Source: Shimwellia blattae DSM 4481 = NBRC 105725
GTDB lineage: Bacteria > Pseudomonadota > Gammaproteobacteria > Enterobacterales > Enterobacteriaceae
Reading direction: 5' to 3'
DNA: 64,000 nucleotides
NCBI RefSeq assembly: GCF_000262305.1
Contig: NC_017910.1
Coordinates: forward strand, 3,100,001 to 3,164,000
Part shown: positions 8,900 through 16,513 of the stretch, in pieces
Layout: each line of letters begins with the position of its first letter
Numbering within the stretch: position 1 is the stretch's first letter
The notes under the pieces: generated by a model
The model's database searches: none
What the model was told of the DNA's origin: nothing
What the model saw: the letters and a program-made list of their open reading frames with translations, nothing else
Program-made: the position numbers and the translations under genes

Positions 8900-8917
8900 A
8901 TGACAGTCCAGTGACAG
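8900..8917 (-). promoter_or_regulatory. Pho box of phoA
   Basis: On the minus strand CTGTCAC-TGGA-CTGTCAT gives two 7-bp repeats separated by 4 bp, the PhoB consensus layout. A possible -10 (TACTAT) follows about 11 bp further on. It places phoA under PhoB/PhoR control. Confidence 0.88.
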
Positions 8918-9053
8918 CCTGGATAACTCCAGATAACCCCCCCGAACACCCGCAACGCTATATTTTGCGTAATATTGCGCAAAAATTAACCAAAAATAAG
9001 ACACCCTCAGCCCGTCATGGCATAACCCCCGCTGACTCCAGGCAAAGGTGTGA

Positions 9054-9081
9054 TTGCCACCCGAGACAGAATGGTTATGAT
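9054..9081 (+). promoter_or_regulatory. Promoter of the TumE/TumA pair
   Basis: TTGCCA (9054-9059), a 16-bp spacer and TATGAT (9076-9081), ending 24 bp before the toxin start codon. It is a good sigma-70 match. Confidence 0.6.
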
Positions 9082-9105
9082 TAACTCATAAGTAGTGAGG
9101 CTTCA

Positions 9106-9477
9106 ATGCTCAGGGAAGATTATGGATTACAGACACTGCTGGATATGCACGGGTACGAGTTTCATTATGAATGCGGCTACTGGTGGCGGATCGAAGCGTT
9201 TAAAGTCCCGCCGTCAGTGTTCCGGCCCCATGGAATACGTTACAACCTGACGCTGCACAACCGGCAGAACCATAGGATCTTTGGCATTGATAACGCGCAC
9301 GGGCTACCACCACCTTCCCGGCCGGGTTTTACCGCCCGCCGGGTAGTGTATGACCACATACACCATTCAGTAAGTGACCGGGGGCAGCCTTACTATTTTC
9401 ACTCCGCAGAGCAGCTGATGCTGGATTTTTTTGCGGCCACAGACACCATCCTGAAATCGGCAGGAGTCATCACATGA
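9106..9477 (+). CDS. tumE: TumE-family toxin (DUF6516-like)
   Basis: 123 aa. The sequence MLREDYGLQTLLDMHGYEF, then WWRIEAFKVPPS, RPHGIRYNLTLHNR, FGIDNAHG and a C-terminal YDHIHH...PYYFHSAEQLMLDFF is the pattern of the TumE / DUF6516 toxin family, which is paired with small MarR-like antitoxins. Its molecular target is not evident from sequence. ATG 9106 has GTGAGG upstream. The gene overlaps the antitoxin gene by 4 bp (ATGA), toxin first, as in other TumE/TumA pairs. It lies alone between phoA and the ccm operon and has its own promoter, so it looks like an inserted module. Confidence 0.75.
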   Translation: MLREDYGLQTLLDMHGYEFHYECGYWWRIEAFKVPPSVFRPHGIRYNLTLHNRQNHRIFGIDNAHGLPPPSRPGFTARRVVYDHIHHSVSDRGQPYYFHSAEQLMLDFFAATDTILKSAGVIT

Positions 9478-9851
9478 AAGCGCTACTGGGTGTTATCTCA
9501 GAACAGAATCTGCGGGCCAGAATGCTGGATATCGCCACGGGTAAATACCACCCGGCCCCGGGCGAGCCGAAAATCTGGTTTGCCTCACTCAATGCCATTG
9601 GCCAGATCCTCAGCAATGACAATATTATCCTGCTGCGCCTGATGGCCCGGGAAAATCCCGCCACCATCAGCGAGCTGGCGCGCCTTGCCGGTCGCCACGT
9701 CAGCAACCTGTCCACCACGCTGAAAACCCTTGAAGGGCACGGCCTTGTTGAGCTGGTGCGTAAAGGCAATACCGTACAGCCCATCGCCCGCTATACGGAT
9801 TTTGAAATTCAGGTTGAGAGTGACTGGTTACTGAGCCCCTCCGTTGCCTGA
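9474..9851 (+). CDS. tumA: TumA-like MarR/winged-helix antitoxin
   Basis: 125 aa. The middle of the protein is a winged-helix region: NDNIILLRLMARENPATISELARLAGR, HVSNLSTTLKTLEGHGLVEL, then the wing VRKGNTVQPIARY. This is the DNA-binding antitoxin partner of TumE toxins; it should neutralise the toxin and repress the pair. Start ATG 9474 overlaps the toxin stop. The stop is only 8 bp from the convergent ccmI stop. Confidence 0.75.
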   Translation: MKALLGVISEQNLRARMLDIATGKYHPAPGEPKIWFASLNAIGQILSNDNIILLRLMARENPATISELARLAGRHVSNLSTTLKTLEGHGLVELVRKGNTVQPIARYTDFEIQVESDWLLSPSVA

Positions 9852-9859
9852 AGCTGGCC

Positions 9860-10714
9860 CTATGGCTGGCTGCGCTGGCGGGCCTGGCGCAAATTACCGC
9901 TGATTACCGCGTGTTGCGGATCATCACCCGGGGTCAGGGCCAGGGCCTGCTGCCAGTGGGCGGCGGCCTGGGCGTAGCGCTGCTGCTGGTATTCACTGAA
10001 CGCCAGCAGATCCAGCACCCGGGCATCAGGCCCGTTGCGGGCCAGCGTATCCCGCAGCAGCATCTCCCCCTGGCGGATACTGCCCTGCTCACCGGCGCGC
10101 ACCAGGGCGCTGGCGTAATCCAGGATCACCAGCGGATCCCGGGGGGCCAGCTGCCAGGCCCGGCCAAATGCCCCCCGGGCCATGGGGTTATCGTTAAGGA
10201 CCATGCCAATGCGCCCGAGCATCTGCCAGTACGCCGTGTTGCCCGGCTCGTCCTGCAACTGGCTGCGCAACCCGAGGGCCAGCTCTGCCAGTTGCCCGTC
10301 GCTCAGGGGGTCGGCGGCCGGATCCCCGGCCTGGCGCAGCAGCTGTGGAAACTGCTGGCGCGCCTGTTGCCAGGCCAGCAGCTCACCCGGGGAGGAGGTT
10401 TTCAGGTATACCCCGGTGCTGACCAGTATCAGCACCAGGGCGCCGGGGATCAGGCTCCGGCGGCGAAACCGGCCCCCGGCGGGCTGCCCGGCGTCGTCCG
10501 TCTCGGGAATGTCGTTTAGCAGCGTGCGCTGCAGCTCCACCACCAGCGGATCATCCGGCCCGTGGCCTTCCCGCGCCAGCTCCTGCAACCGCGACTGATA
10601 AAAACGCCGGTTCAGGGCGCTGCGCGCCGTAACATGACGGGCAGACCAGGGGAAAAACAGCACCCCCAGGGCCCCCAGGAGCAGTAACAGGGCCACAATA
10701 ATTACCGGGCTCAT
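9860..10714 (-). CDS. ccmI: CcmI (CycH-like), TPR apocytochrome c chaperone
   Basis: 284 aa, with an N-terminal membrane segment (SPVIIVALLLLLGALGVLFFPW), a cytoplasmic loop, a second membrane segment near residues 90-105 (LIPGALVLILVSTGVYL) and a periplasmic TPR region (AYWQMLGRIGMVLNDNPMARGAFGRAWQLAPRDP and onward). It presents apocytochrome c to the haem lyase. In E. coli this is the C-terminal half of a fused CcmH; here it is a separate gene starting at ATG 10714, overlapping the ccmH stop by 4 bp (ATGA). It is last in the ccmABCDEFGHI operon. Confidence 0.88.
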   Translation of the reverse strand: MSPVIIVALLLLLGALGVLFFPWSARHVTARSALNRRFYQSRLQELAREGHGPDDPLVVELQRTLLNDIPETDDAGQPAGGRFRRRSLIPGALVLILVSTGVYLKTSSPGELLAWQQARQQFPQLLRQAGDPAADPLSDGQLAELALGLRSQLQDEPGNTAYWQMLGRIGMVLNDNPMARGAFGRAWQLAPRDPLVILDYASALVRAGEQGSIRQGEMLLRDTLARNGPDARVLDLLAFSEYQQQRYAQAAAHWQQALALTPGDDPQHAVISGNLRQARQRSQP

Positions 10715-11169
10715 TGATCTTTTCCTTTGCTGAGTAATTGCGCCAGACGCTGGCGTTCACGCTCATCCAGCGCCACCCGCTTCCCGGCCCGGCGCCGGGT
10801 GCCAGCAAGCAGCACCCCACACCCGGCCACAACAAACAGCAGCGGCACCGCCCACAGGGCTACCGTGGCCGGGGTCAGCGGCGGATCGTAACTGACAAAA
10901 TTGCCGTAGCGGGCCACCATATAGTCAATGATCTGCTGGCGGGTTTTCCCCTCCTGGAGCAGCTGGTACACCTTCGCGCGCATATCGGCGGCAATCATTG
11001 CGTCTGAGTCGGCCACGCTGTTGTTCTGGCATTTCGGGCAGCGCAGCTGGGCGGTTATCTCGCGAAACTGCTGCTCCTGCGCCGGGGTGCTGAACTGCCA
11101 GGTGTCAATCGCCGCCAGCGCCTGCCAGGCCAGCAGTAAGCCACACAGCACCAGTAACCCGCGCTTCAT
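10711..11169 (-). CDS. ccmH: CcmH, thiol-redox subunit of cytochrome c haem lyase
   Basis: 152 aa. A signal/membrane segment at the N-terminus is followed by the redox motif LRCPKCQN (Cys44 and Cys47 of the precursor), a helical bundle and a C-terminal membrane helix (VALWAVPLLFVVAGCGVLLAG). CcmH reduces the apocytochrome CXXCH cysteines together with CcmG so CcmF can attach haem. ATG 11169 overlaps the ccmG stop (ATGA); a longer in-frame start lies inside ccmG. It is a short stand-alone CcmH, unlike the E. coli CcmH-CcmI fusion. It may also serve the nrf system, which lacks NrfF here. Confidence 0.9.
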   Translation of the reverse strand: MKRGLLVLCGLLLAWQALAAIDTWQFSTPAQEQQFREITAQLRCPKCQNNSVADSDAMIAADMRAKVYQLLQEGKTRQQIIDYMVARYGNFVSYDPPLTPATVALWAVPLLFVVAGCGVLLAGTRRRAGKRVALDERERQRLAQLLSKGKDQ

Positions 11170-11723
11170 GATCCGGCCTCGCGGTTCGTTTGCTCCCACA
11201 GGGGTTTTAACTGCTGTTGCCAGACGCTGTCATCCAGCGCACCGGCGTGACGCCAGCGGACAATGCCCTTACCGTCGATAAGAAACGTCTCCGGCGCGCC
11301 GTAGACCCCCAGATCCATCCCCAGCATACCGTTACCGTCAAACAGGCTCAGGCTATAGGGGTTACCGTAGTCTTTCAGCCAGTTCAGCGCTTTCTGGCGG
11401 GTGTCTTTATAGTTCATGCCCACAATTCGTACCCCCTGGCCCGCCAGCTGGTTCAGAAACTGGTGCTCCGCGTGGCAGGTGGGGCACCAGGTGGCCCAGA
11501 CATTCAGCAGCAGCGGTTTACCGGTGATCAGCGCCTCACGCCCGAGGGCCTCCCCCGGGTTTGCCAGCGTCTGGAGCCGGAAGGCCGGTAGCGGCTTGCC
11601 GACCAGCGCCGACTCCAGCCGGGTGGGGTCGTCCCCCTGGGCGTTTTTCATCAGTTGCCACATCAGGGCCGCCGCCAGGGCCAGAAACAGCACCAGCGGA
11701 ATAAATAACCATTTACGATTCAC
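11166..11723 (-). CDS. ccmG: CcmG/DsbE, membrane-anchored thioredoxin-like reductase
   Basis: 185 aa from a GTG start at 11723, exactly the E. coli length. It has an N-terminal anchor (KWLFIPLVLFLALAAALMW) and the thioredoxin-like motif NVWATWCPTCHAEH, with Cys80 and Cys83. GVYGAPETFLIDGKG is a further family mark. It passes electrons from DsbD to CcmH/apocytochrome. GGGAGG stands 7 nt before the GTG, and GTGA overlaps the ccmF stop, which argues against the longer reading from 11774. Confidence 0.94.
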   Translation of the reverse strand: MNRKWLFIPLVLFLALAAALMWQLMKNAQGDDPTRLESALVGKPLPAFRLQTLANPGEALGREALITGKPLLLNVWATWCPTCHAEHQFLNQLAGQGVRIVGMNYKDTRQKALNWLKDYGNPYSLSLFDGNGMLGMDLGVYGAPETFLIDGKGIVRWRHAGALDDSVWQQQLKPLWEQTNREAGS

Positions 11724-13669
11724 TGTGCCTCCCGGTGCCTGAAAGCGCGGTAACGGGGATCGAGCATGCAGCACAGCCCGCCCAGGGCCATCAGAACGCC
11801 CCCGTACCAGATCCAGCGCACAAAGGGTTTGTAATACAGGCGCACCGCCCAGCTGCCGTCCTCCAGCTCTTCCCCCAGGGCGGCATACAGATCCCGGGTC
11901 AGACCGCCGTCAATGGCCGCTTCGGTCATCATCATCTGGCTGGCGCTGTAAAAACGCTTCTCCGCATAGAGGGTGGTTTCCGGTTTGCCGTTCCGGCTTA
12001 CGCTAAATACCCCCATGCCGCCGCTCCAGTTCGGGCCGACAATATCGCGCACTCCCTGGAACTCAAAATGGTACTGGTGGATATCCAGCGTATCCCCGGT
12101 TTTCATGCGCACATCGCGCTCCACGCTGTACTGGGTGCTGAACGCAATACCGATAACCGTTACCGCGACCCCGATATGGCCGAGCACCATCCCCCACTGG
12201 CTGCGGCTCTGGTGCAGCAGCCCGCGCCAGAAGCCGTGGCGGTGGGTGGCCCGCTCATGCAGTTCGATCAGCGCCAGCACCAGTACCCACAGGGCCATCA
12301 TCAGGCCGGTCACGGTAATGGCGACGATCCGGTCCCCCAGCCACCAGGGGAGCACCAGCGCCAGCACCAGGCTCACCGCCAGGGCCAGCCCCAGGCGCCT
12401 TAACTGGCGCCCGATATCGTCCCGCCGCCAGCGGATCAGCGGCCCGACCCCCAGCAGCAGGGCAAAGGGCACCATTAATACCGTAAACAGGGTATTGAAG
12501 AAGGGCTCCCCCACAGAGATGCTGCCAAGCCCCATCTCCTTATGGACCAGGGGCAACAGCGTGCCGAGCAGCACCACCAGCATGGCGGCCACCAGCAGAA
12601 TATTGTTCCCCAGCAGAAAGCTCTCCCGGGACCAGAGCTGGTGCCCGACCCGCCCGCGCACGGCCCCGCCCCGCAGGGCGTAGAGCAGCAGCGAGCCGCC
12701 AATCACAATCACCAGCAGCGCCAGAATAAACATCCCCCGGGCCGGATCAGAGGCAAACGCATGGACCGATACCAGCACCCCGGAGCGCACCAGAAAGGTG
12801 CCCAGCAGGCACAGCGAGAAGGCGATAATCGCCAGCAGGGCGGTCCAGGCGCGGAAGCTGCCGCGCTTCTCGGTCACCGCCAGAGAGTGCATCAGCGCCG
12901 TGCCCACCAGCCAGGGCATCAGCGAGGCATTCTCAACCGGATCCCAGAACCACCAGCCCCCCCAGCCCAGCTCGTAATAGGCCCAGGCCGAGCCCAGCAC
13001 AATGCCGAGGGTCAGAAACAGCCATGCGGCCTGGGTCCAGGGCCGGGACCAGCGGGCCCAGGCCGTATCCAGCCGCCCGGCCAGTAACGAAGCGATGGCA
13101 AAGGCAAAGGCCACCGAAAAGCCCACATAGCCCATATACAGAATCGGCGGGTGGAAAATCATCCCCACATCCTGCAACAGCGGGTTCAGATCGCGCCCGT
13201 CTGCCGGGTAGCCCGGCAGGGTGCGGGTAAAGGGGTTGGAGGTAAACAGAATAAACAGCAAAAACCCGGCGCTGATCATCCCCATCACCGCCAGCACTCT
13301 GGCAACCGCGTCCAGGGGCATCTGGCGGCTGAACAGCGCCACGGCGGCGGTCCAGCCGCTCATCAGTAATACCCACAGCAGTAACGAGCCCTCATGGGAG
13401 CCCCAGGTGGCGGCAATGCGATACCACACCGGCAGGGCGCTGTTGGCGTTATCCGCCACGTAGCGCACGCTAAAATCACAGGTAATAAACGCATACGCCA
13501 GGATAAGAAACGCCAGTAGCACCGCCACAAACTGCACCAGCGCCAGCGGCCGGGCCAGCGCCATTAATCGGGCCTGACCTCGCCAGGCCCCCCAGAGCGG
13601 ATACACCGCCAGCAGCAGCGCTACACTCAGCCCCAGGCAGAGCAGATAATTTCCCAGTTCCGGTATCAT
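11720..13669 (-). CDS. ccmF: CcmF, cytochrome c haem lyase
   Basis: 649 aa, many membrane segments. The N-terminus IPELGNYLLCLGLSVALLL and the tryptophan-rich haem-handling motif WGGWWFWDPVENASLMPWL identify CcmF. It takes haem from holo-CcmE and attaches it to reduced CXXCH motifs in the periplasm. It overlaps ccmE (ATGA) and ccmG (GTGA). NrfE, encoded at 54948-56657, is its paralogue. Confidence 0.96.
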   Translation of the reverse strand: MIPELGNYLLCLGLSVALLLAVYPLWGAWRGQARLMALARPLALVQFVAVLLAFLILAYAFITCDFSVRYVADNANSALPVWYRIAATWGSHEGSLLLWVLLMSGWTAAVALFSRQMPLDAVARVLAVMGMISAGFLLFILFTSNPFTRTLPGYPADGRDLNPLLQDVGMIFHPPILYMGYVGFSVAFAFAIASLLAGRLDTAWARWSRPWTQAAWLFLTLGIVLGSAWAYYELGWGGWWFWDPVENASLMPWLVGTALMHSLAVTEKRGSFRAWTALLAIIAFSLCLLGTFLVRSGVLVSVHAFASDPARGMFILALLVIVIGGSLLLYALRGGAVRGRVGHQLWSRESFLLGNNILLVAAMLVVLLGTLLPLVHKEMGLGSISVGEPFFNTLFTVLMVPFALLLGVGPLIRWRRDDIGRQLRRLGLALAVSLVLALVLPWWLGDRIVAITVTGLMMALWVLVLALIELHERATHRHGFWRGLLHQSRSQWGMVLGHIGVAVTVIGIAFSTQYSVERDVRMKTGDTLDIHQYHFEFQGVRDIVGPNWSGGMGVFSVSRNGKPETTLYAEKRFYSASQMMMTEAAIDGGLTRDLYAALGEELEDGSWAVRLYYKPFVRWIWYGGVLMALGGLCCMLDPRYRAFRHREAQ

Positions 13670-14130
13670 TTCCCGCTCCTGTTTTCCGCATCCGGCCGGG
13701 CCATGGCGGTTTTTATCTCTGGCGGGGTGTAGTTTTCATCATGCTTTGCCAGCACCTGGCGGGCGGTAATATGATCCGGGCCGTCCAGTACCCCCTGGGC
13801 GACCACCCCCTGCCCTTCCCGGAACAGATCCGGCAGGATCCCCTGATAGCTCACCCGGACCACGCCCCGGCTGTCGTAGAGTTTAAAGCTCACCTGTAAA
13901 TTGTGCGGATCGCGCTTCACGCTGCCGGGCTGGACATATCCCCCCACCCGCAGACTGTGCCCGGTTTGCGGGATCTGCCGGGTTTCATTTTTGCCATACA
14001 GGATCTCCCCCGGGGTGTAGAACAGATCAATGCTGGCGCTCAGGGCGTACATCACAAGCCCCACCGCCCCCCCGAGACCGGCCAGCATGCCAAGGGCTAT
14101 CCACAGGCGGGTTTTACGGCGTGCGAGCAT
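13666..14130 (-). CDS. ccmE: CcmE, periplasmic haem chaperone
   Basis: 154 aa. One N-terminal membrane helix (LWIALGMLAGLGGAVGLVMY) and a beta-barrel domain with the covalent haem ligand His130 in LAKHDENYTPPE, and Tyr134 as axial ligand. It receives haem through CcmC/CcmD and ferries it to CcmF. It starts 17 bp inside ccmD. Confidence 0.96.
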   Translation of the reverse strand: MLARRKTRLWIALGMLAGLGGAVGLVMYALSASIDLFYTPGEILYGKNETRQIPQTGHSLRVGGYVQPGSVKRDPHNLQVSFKLYDSRGVVRVSYQGILPDLFREGQGVVAQGVLDGPDHITARQVLAKHDENYTPPEIKTAMARPDAENRSGK

Positions 14131-14350
14131 GATACCCCCCGCTTACGGACTGGGATTCCCGGGCGGCGCGAATACGCCGCTCCCGGGCCTGGTGGCGGCG
14201 TATGTCGGCCAGGATCCGCCGCCGCTGTAAGGCGCTGTGGGCCAGAAGCACCAGCAGGGCCAGCAGGGTCACCCCCAGCGACAGCCAGACATAAAACCCG
14301 TAGCCGCCCATCGCCAGAAACGCACTGAATGAAGCAAATGCCGGTGTCAT
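14114..14350 (-). CDS. ccmD: CcmD, small membrane subunit of haem export
   Basis: 78 aa with one membrane helix (YGFYVWLSLGVTLLALLVLL) followed by a basic tail (QRRRILADIRRHQARERR), the CcmD pattern. It helps release holo-CcmE from CcmC. The start overlaps the ccmC stop by 4 bp and the 3' end overlaps ccmE. Confidence 0.88.
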   Translation of the reverse strand: MTPAFASFSAFLAMGGYGFYVWLSLGVTLLALLVLLAHSALQRRRILADIRRHQARERRIRAARESQSVSGGYHARTP

Positions 14351-15084
14351 TGTGGTGCTCCTTTACGGGCCAGCGCCTGTACCCAGGGACGGCAGCGCTC
14401 GGCCAGCAGAATCAGGTTACGCATACGCATCAGCGCCAGGTAAATAAACAGGCAGAGAAACGCCAGAATGCAGACCCGCAGCGGCATGCGCATTAGCGGA
14501 TCAATGGTCTGCTGCATATTTGTTGACCCCTGGTGCAGGGTATTCCACCACTGCACGGAGAAGTGAATAATCGGCAGGTTACACACCCCCACCAGCACCA
14601 GAATGCTGGCGGCGCTCCCGGCCCGGCGCTGGTCATCCAGCGCGTGATACAGGGCGATAATCCCGGCGTACAAAAACAGCAGCACCAGCTCTGAGGTGAG
14701 CCGCGCATCCCAGATCCACCAGGTTCCCCACATGGGTTTTCCCCAGGCGGAGCCGGTCACCAGGGCAATAAAGGTGTACACCATGCCGACGGGGGCCATC
14801 GCCATCATGGCAAGGGGGGCCATTTTTATCTGCCACACCAGCCCGGTAAACGCGGCGGCGGCCATGGCGGCGTAAATGCCCATCGACCACATGGCCGCCG
14901 GAACATGCAGATACATGATCCGGTAGCTCTGGCCCTGCTGATAATCAGCCGGTGCGTAGACAAAGCCCCAGACCAGCCCGGCAAGTAACAGGGCGGCGCT
15001 CAGCCCCCCAAGCCACGGCAGACAGGCACCACACAGGCGGTAGAGCCGTTCCGGCATGGCTAACTGACGTATCAATTTCCACAT
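14347..15084 (-). CDS. ccmC: CcmC, haem delivery to CcmE
   Basis: 245 aa from ATG 15084 (MWKLIRQLAMPERLYRLCG), the same length as in E. coli, with GAGG just upstream. The WWD-type motif GTWWIWDARLTSELVLL and six membrane segments are visible. It loads haem onto CcmE in the periplasm. A longer in-frame reading from 15243 would enter ccmB and is not used. Confidence 0.94.
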   Translation of the reverse strand: MWKLIRQLAMPERLYRLCGACLPWLGGLSAALLLAGLVWGFVYAPADYQQGQSYRIMYLHVPAAMWSMGIYAAMAAAAFTGLVWQIKMAPLAMMAMAPVGMVYTFIALVTGSAWGKPMWGTWWIWDARLTSELVLLFLYAGIIALYHALDDQRRAGSAASILVLVGVCNLPIIHFSVQWWNTLHQGSTNMQQTIDPLMRMPLRVCILAFLCLFIYLALMRMRNLILLAERCRPWVQALARKGAPQ

Positions 15085-15103
15085 ATGGTCCTCAGTCCTT
15101 AGC

Positions 15104-15763
15104 TTACTGCACAGATAACCGCAGCGCGGCGGCCGTCGCAAACGGGCACAGTGTGGCGCTTGCCAGTAAAAAGGCGCCGAGGATGGCCAGATAACCCTCC
15201 ACCGGCAGCCCGGATGCTGCGGCGTTGCAGGCCGCAGTTGCAAAAATAAGCAGCGGTATCGCCAGCGGCAATATCAGCAAACTGAGCAGCACCCCGCCGC
15301 GCCGCAGGCCCACCGTGAGCCCAACCCCCACCGAGCCCAGAAAGCTCAACGTTGGCGTGCCCAGCAGCAGGGTCAGCGCCAGTACCCACGCGCTGTGGGC
15401 ACTCATGCCCAGCAGCAGCGCCGCCAGCGGCGAGATAACCAGCAGCGGCAGCCCGGTCACCAGCCAGTGGGCAAATACTTTAAGCACGACCGTCCAGCCC
15501 AGGGGCACCGGCAGTAACAGCAACTGCTCCAGGGCGCCATCCTGCCAGTCTTCCCGGAACAGGCGCTCCATCACCAGCAGGGCCGCCAGCAGCGCGGCAA
15601 CCCAGACAATGCCCGGCGCAATCAGCGACAGCTGCCGGGGGTCCGGGCCAATGGCAAAGGGAAAGAGCGAAATGACTATCAGAAAGAACCACAGCGGGTT
15701 GAGGATCTCCGCACTGCGGCGCCACATCAGCAGCAGTTCACGGTAAAAAATTGCGCGGCTCAC
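15104..15763 (-). CDS. ccmB: CcmB, membrane subunit of the CcmAB ABC complex
   Basis: 219 aa, six predicted membrane segments, with SAEILNPLWFFLIVISLFPF, the family pattern. With CcmA and CcmC/D it drives release of haem-loaded CcmE. GTG 15763 overlaps the ccmA stop (GTGA) and gives the E. coli-like length; the longer reading to 15937 overlaps ccmA heavily. Confidence 0.92.
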   Translation of the reverse strand: MSRAIFYRELLLMWRRSAEILNPLWFFLIVISLFPFAIGPDPRQLSLIAPGIVWVAALLAALLVMERLFREDWQDGALEQLLLLPVPLGWTVVLKVFAHWLVTGLPLLVISPLAALLLGMSAHSAWVLALTLLLGTPTLSFLGSVGVGLTVGLRRGGVLLSLLILPLAIPLLIFATAACNAAASGLPVEGYLAILGAFLLASATLCPFATAAALRLSVQ

Positions 15764-16377
15764 AGGGCCGCCTCGCCGTTCAGGGTAATGGCACGCAGCG
15801 GGCAGGCCAGCGCGCGCAGCGGCTGGTGGGTTGTCATCAGCACGCTGCCACCCCCCAGCACCTGGCGCTCCAGTTGCCGGGTCAGGGTTTCGATGCCCCG
15901 GGCGTCCAGGGCAGTAAAGGGTTCGTCCAGCATCCACAGGGGGGCATCACTCAGCCACAGACGTGCCAGGGCCACCCGGCGTTGCTGTCCGGCGGAGAGC
16001 GTATCCAGTGGCTGATCTTCATACCCGGCAAGCCCGATGGCCGCCAGAGCCTGCTCCCGCGCCTCCGGGCGGGAGTGAGGGTAAAAAAAGCGCAGATTTT
16101 CATCTGCCGTCAGGGCCGATTTCACCCCGGTTTTGTGACCAAGCCAGACCACCTCACGGTGAAAGGCATCCCGCGCGGCGGCCAGAGGCTCCCCCTGCCA
16201 GTACACCTGCCCCCGCTCCGGGCGGGATAACCCGCACAACACCCGCAGTAAGGTGGTTTTGCCGCTACCATTAGGGCCACTGATTTGTACCAGCTCACCG
16301 GCACTGACCGTCAGGGAGAGATTGCGAAACAGCAGGTTGTCATCATACATACAGCTAAGTTCATGGGCCCGGAGCAT
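15760..16377 (-). CDS. ccmA: CcmA, ATPase of the CcmAB complex
   Basis: 205 aa ABC ATPase: Walker A GPNGSGKTT (about residues 35-43), signature LSAGQQRR, Walker B LWMLDEPF, switch His in MTTHQP. ATP hydrolysis frees holo-CcmE from CcmC/D. It is first gene of the ccm operon, starting 136 bp downstream of the gluconate dehydrogenase operon on the same strand. That gap contains small GC-rich hairpins (near 16444-16463 and 16473-16490), so read-through from upstream or a local promoter are both possible. Confidence 0.95.
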   Translation of the reverse strand: MLRAHELSCMYDDNLLFRNLSLTVSAGELVQISGPNGSGKTTLLRVLCGLSRPERGQVYWQGEPLAAARDAFHREVVWLGHKTGVKSALTADENLRFFYPHSRPEAREQALAAIGLAGYEDQPLDTLSAGQQRRVALARLWLSDAPLWMLDEPFTALDARGIETLTRQLERQVLGGGSVLMTTHQPLRALACPLRAITLNGEAAL

Positions 16378-16513
16378 CAGCAGCTCCTGCCGGGCAGAAA
16401 GCCTGGTAATAACATCGCTCTATCCATTTCGGTCTGCGTTATCTGGCGGGGCTCCCCCCGCCGCTTCTCAGGTACGGGCTTCCTGCCCGCGGGTAGCGCG
16501 TCCCTGCCAGTTG

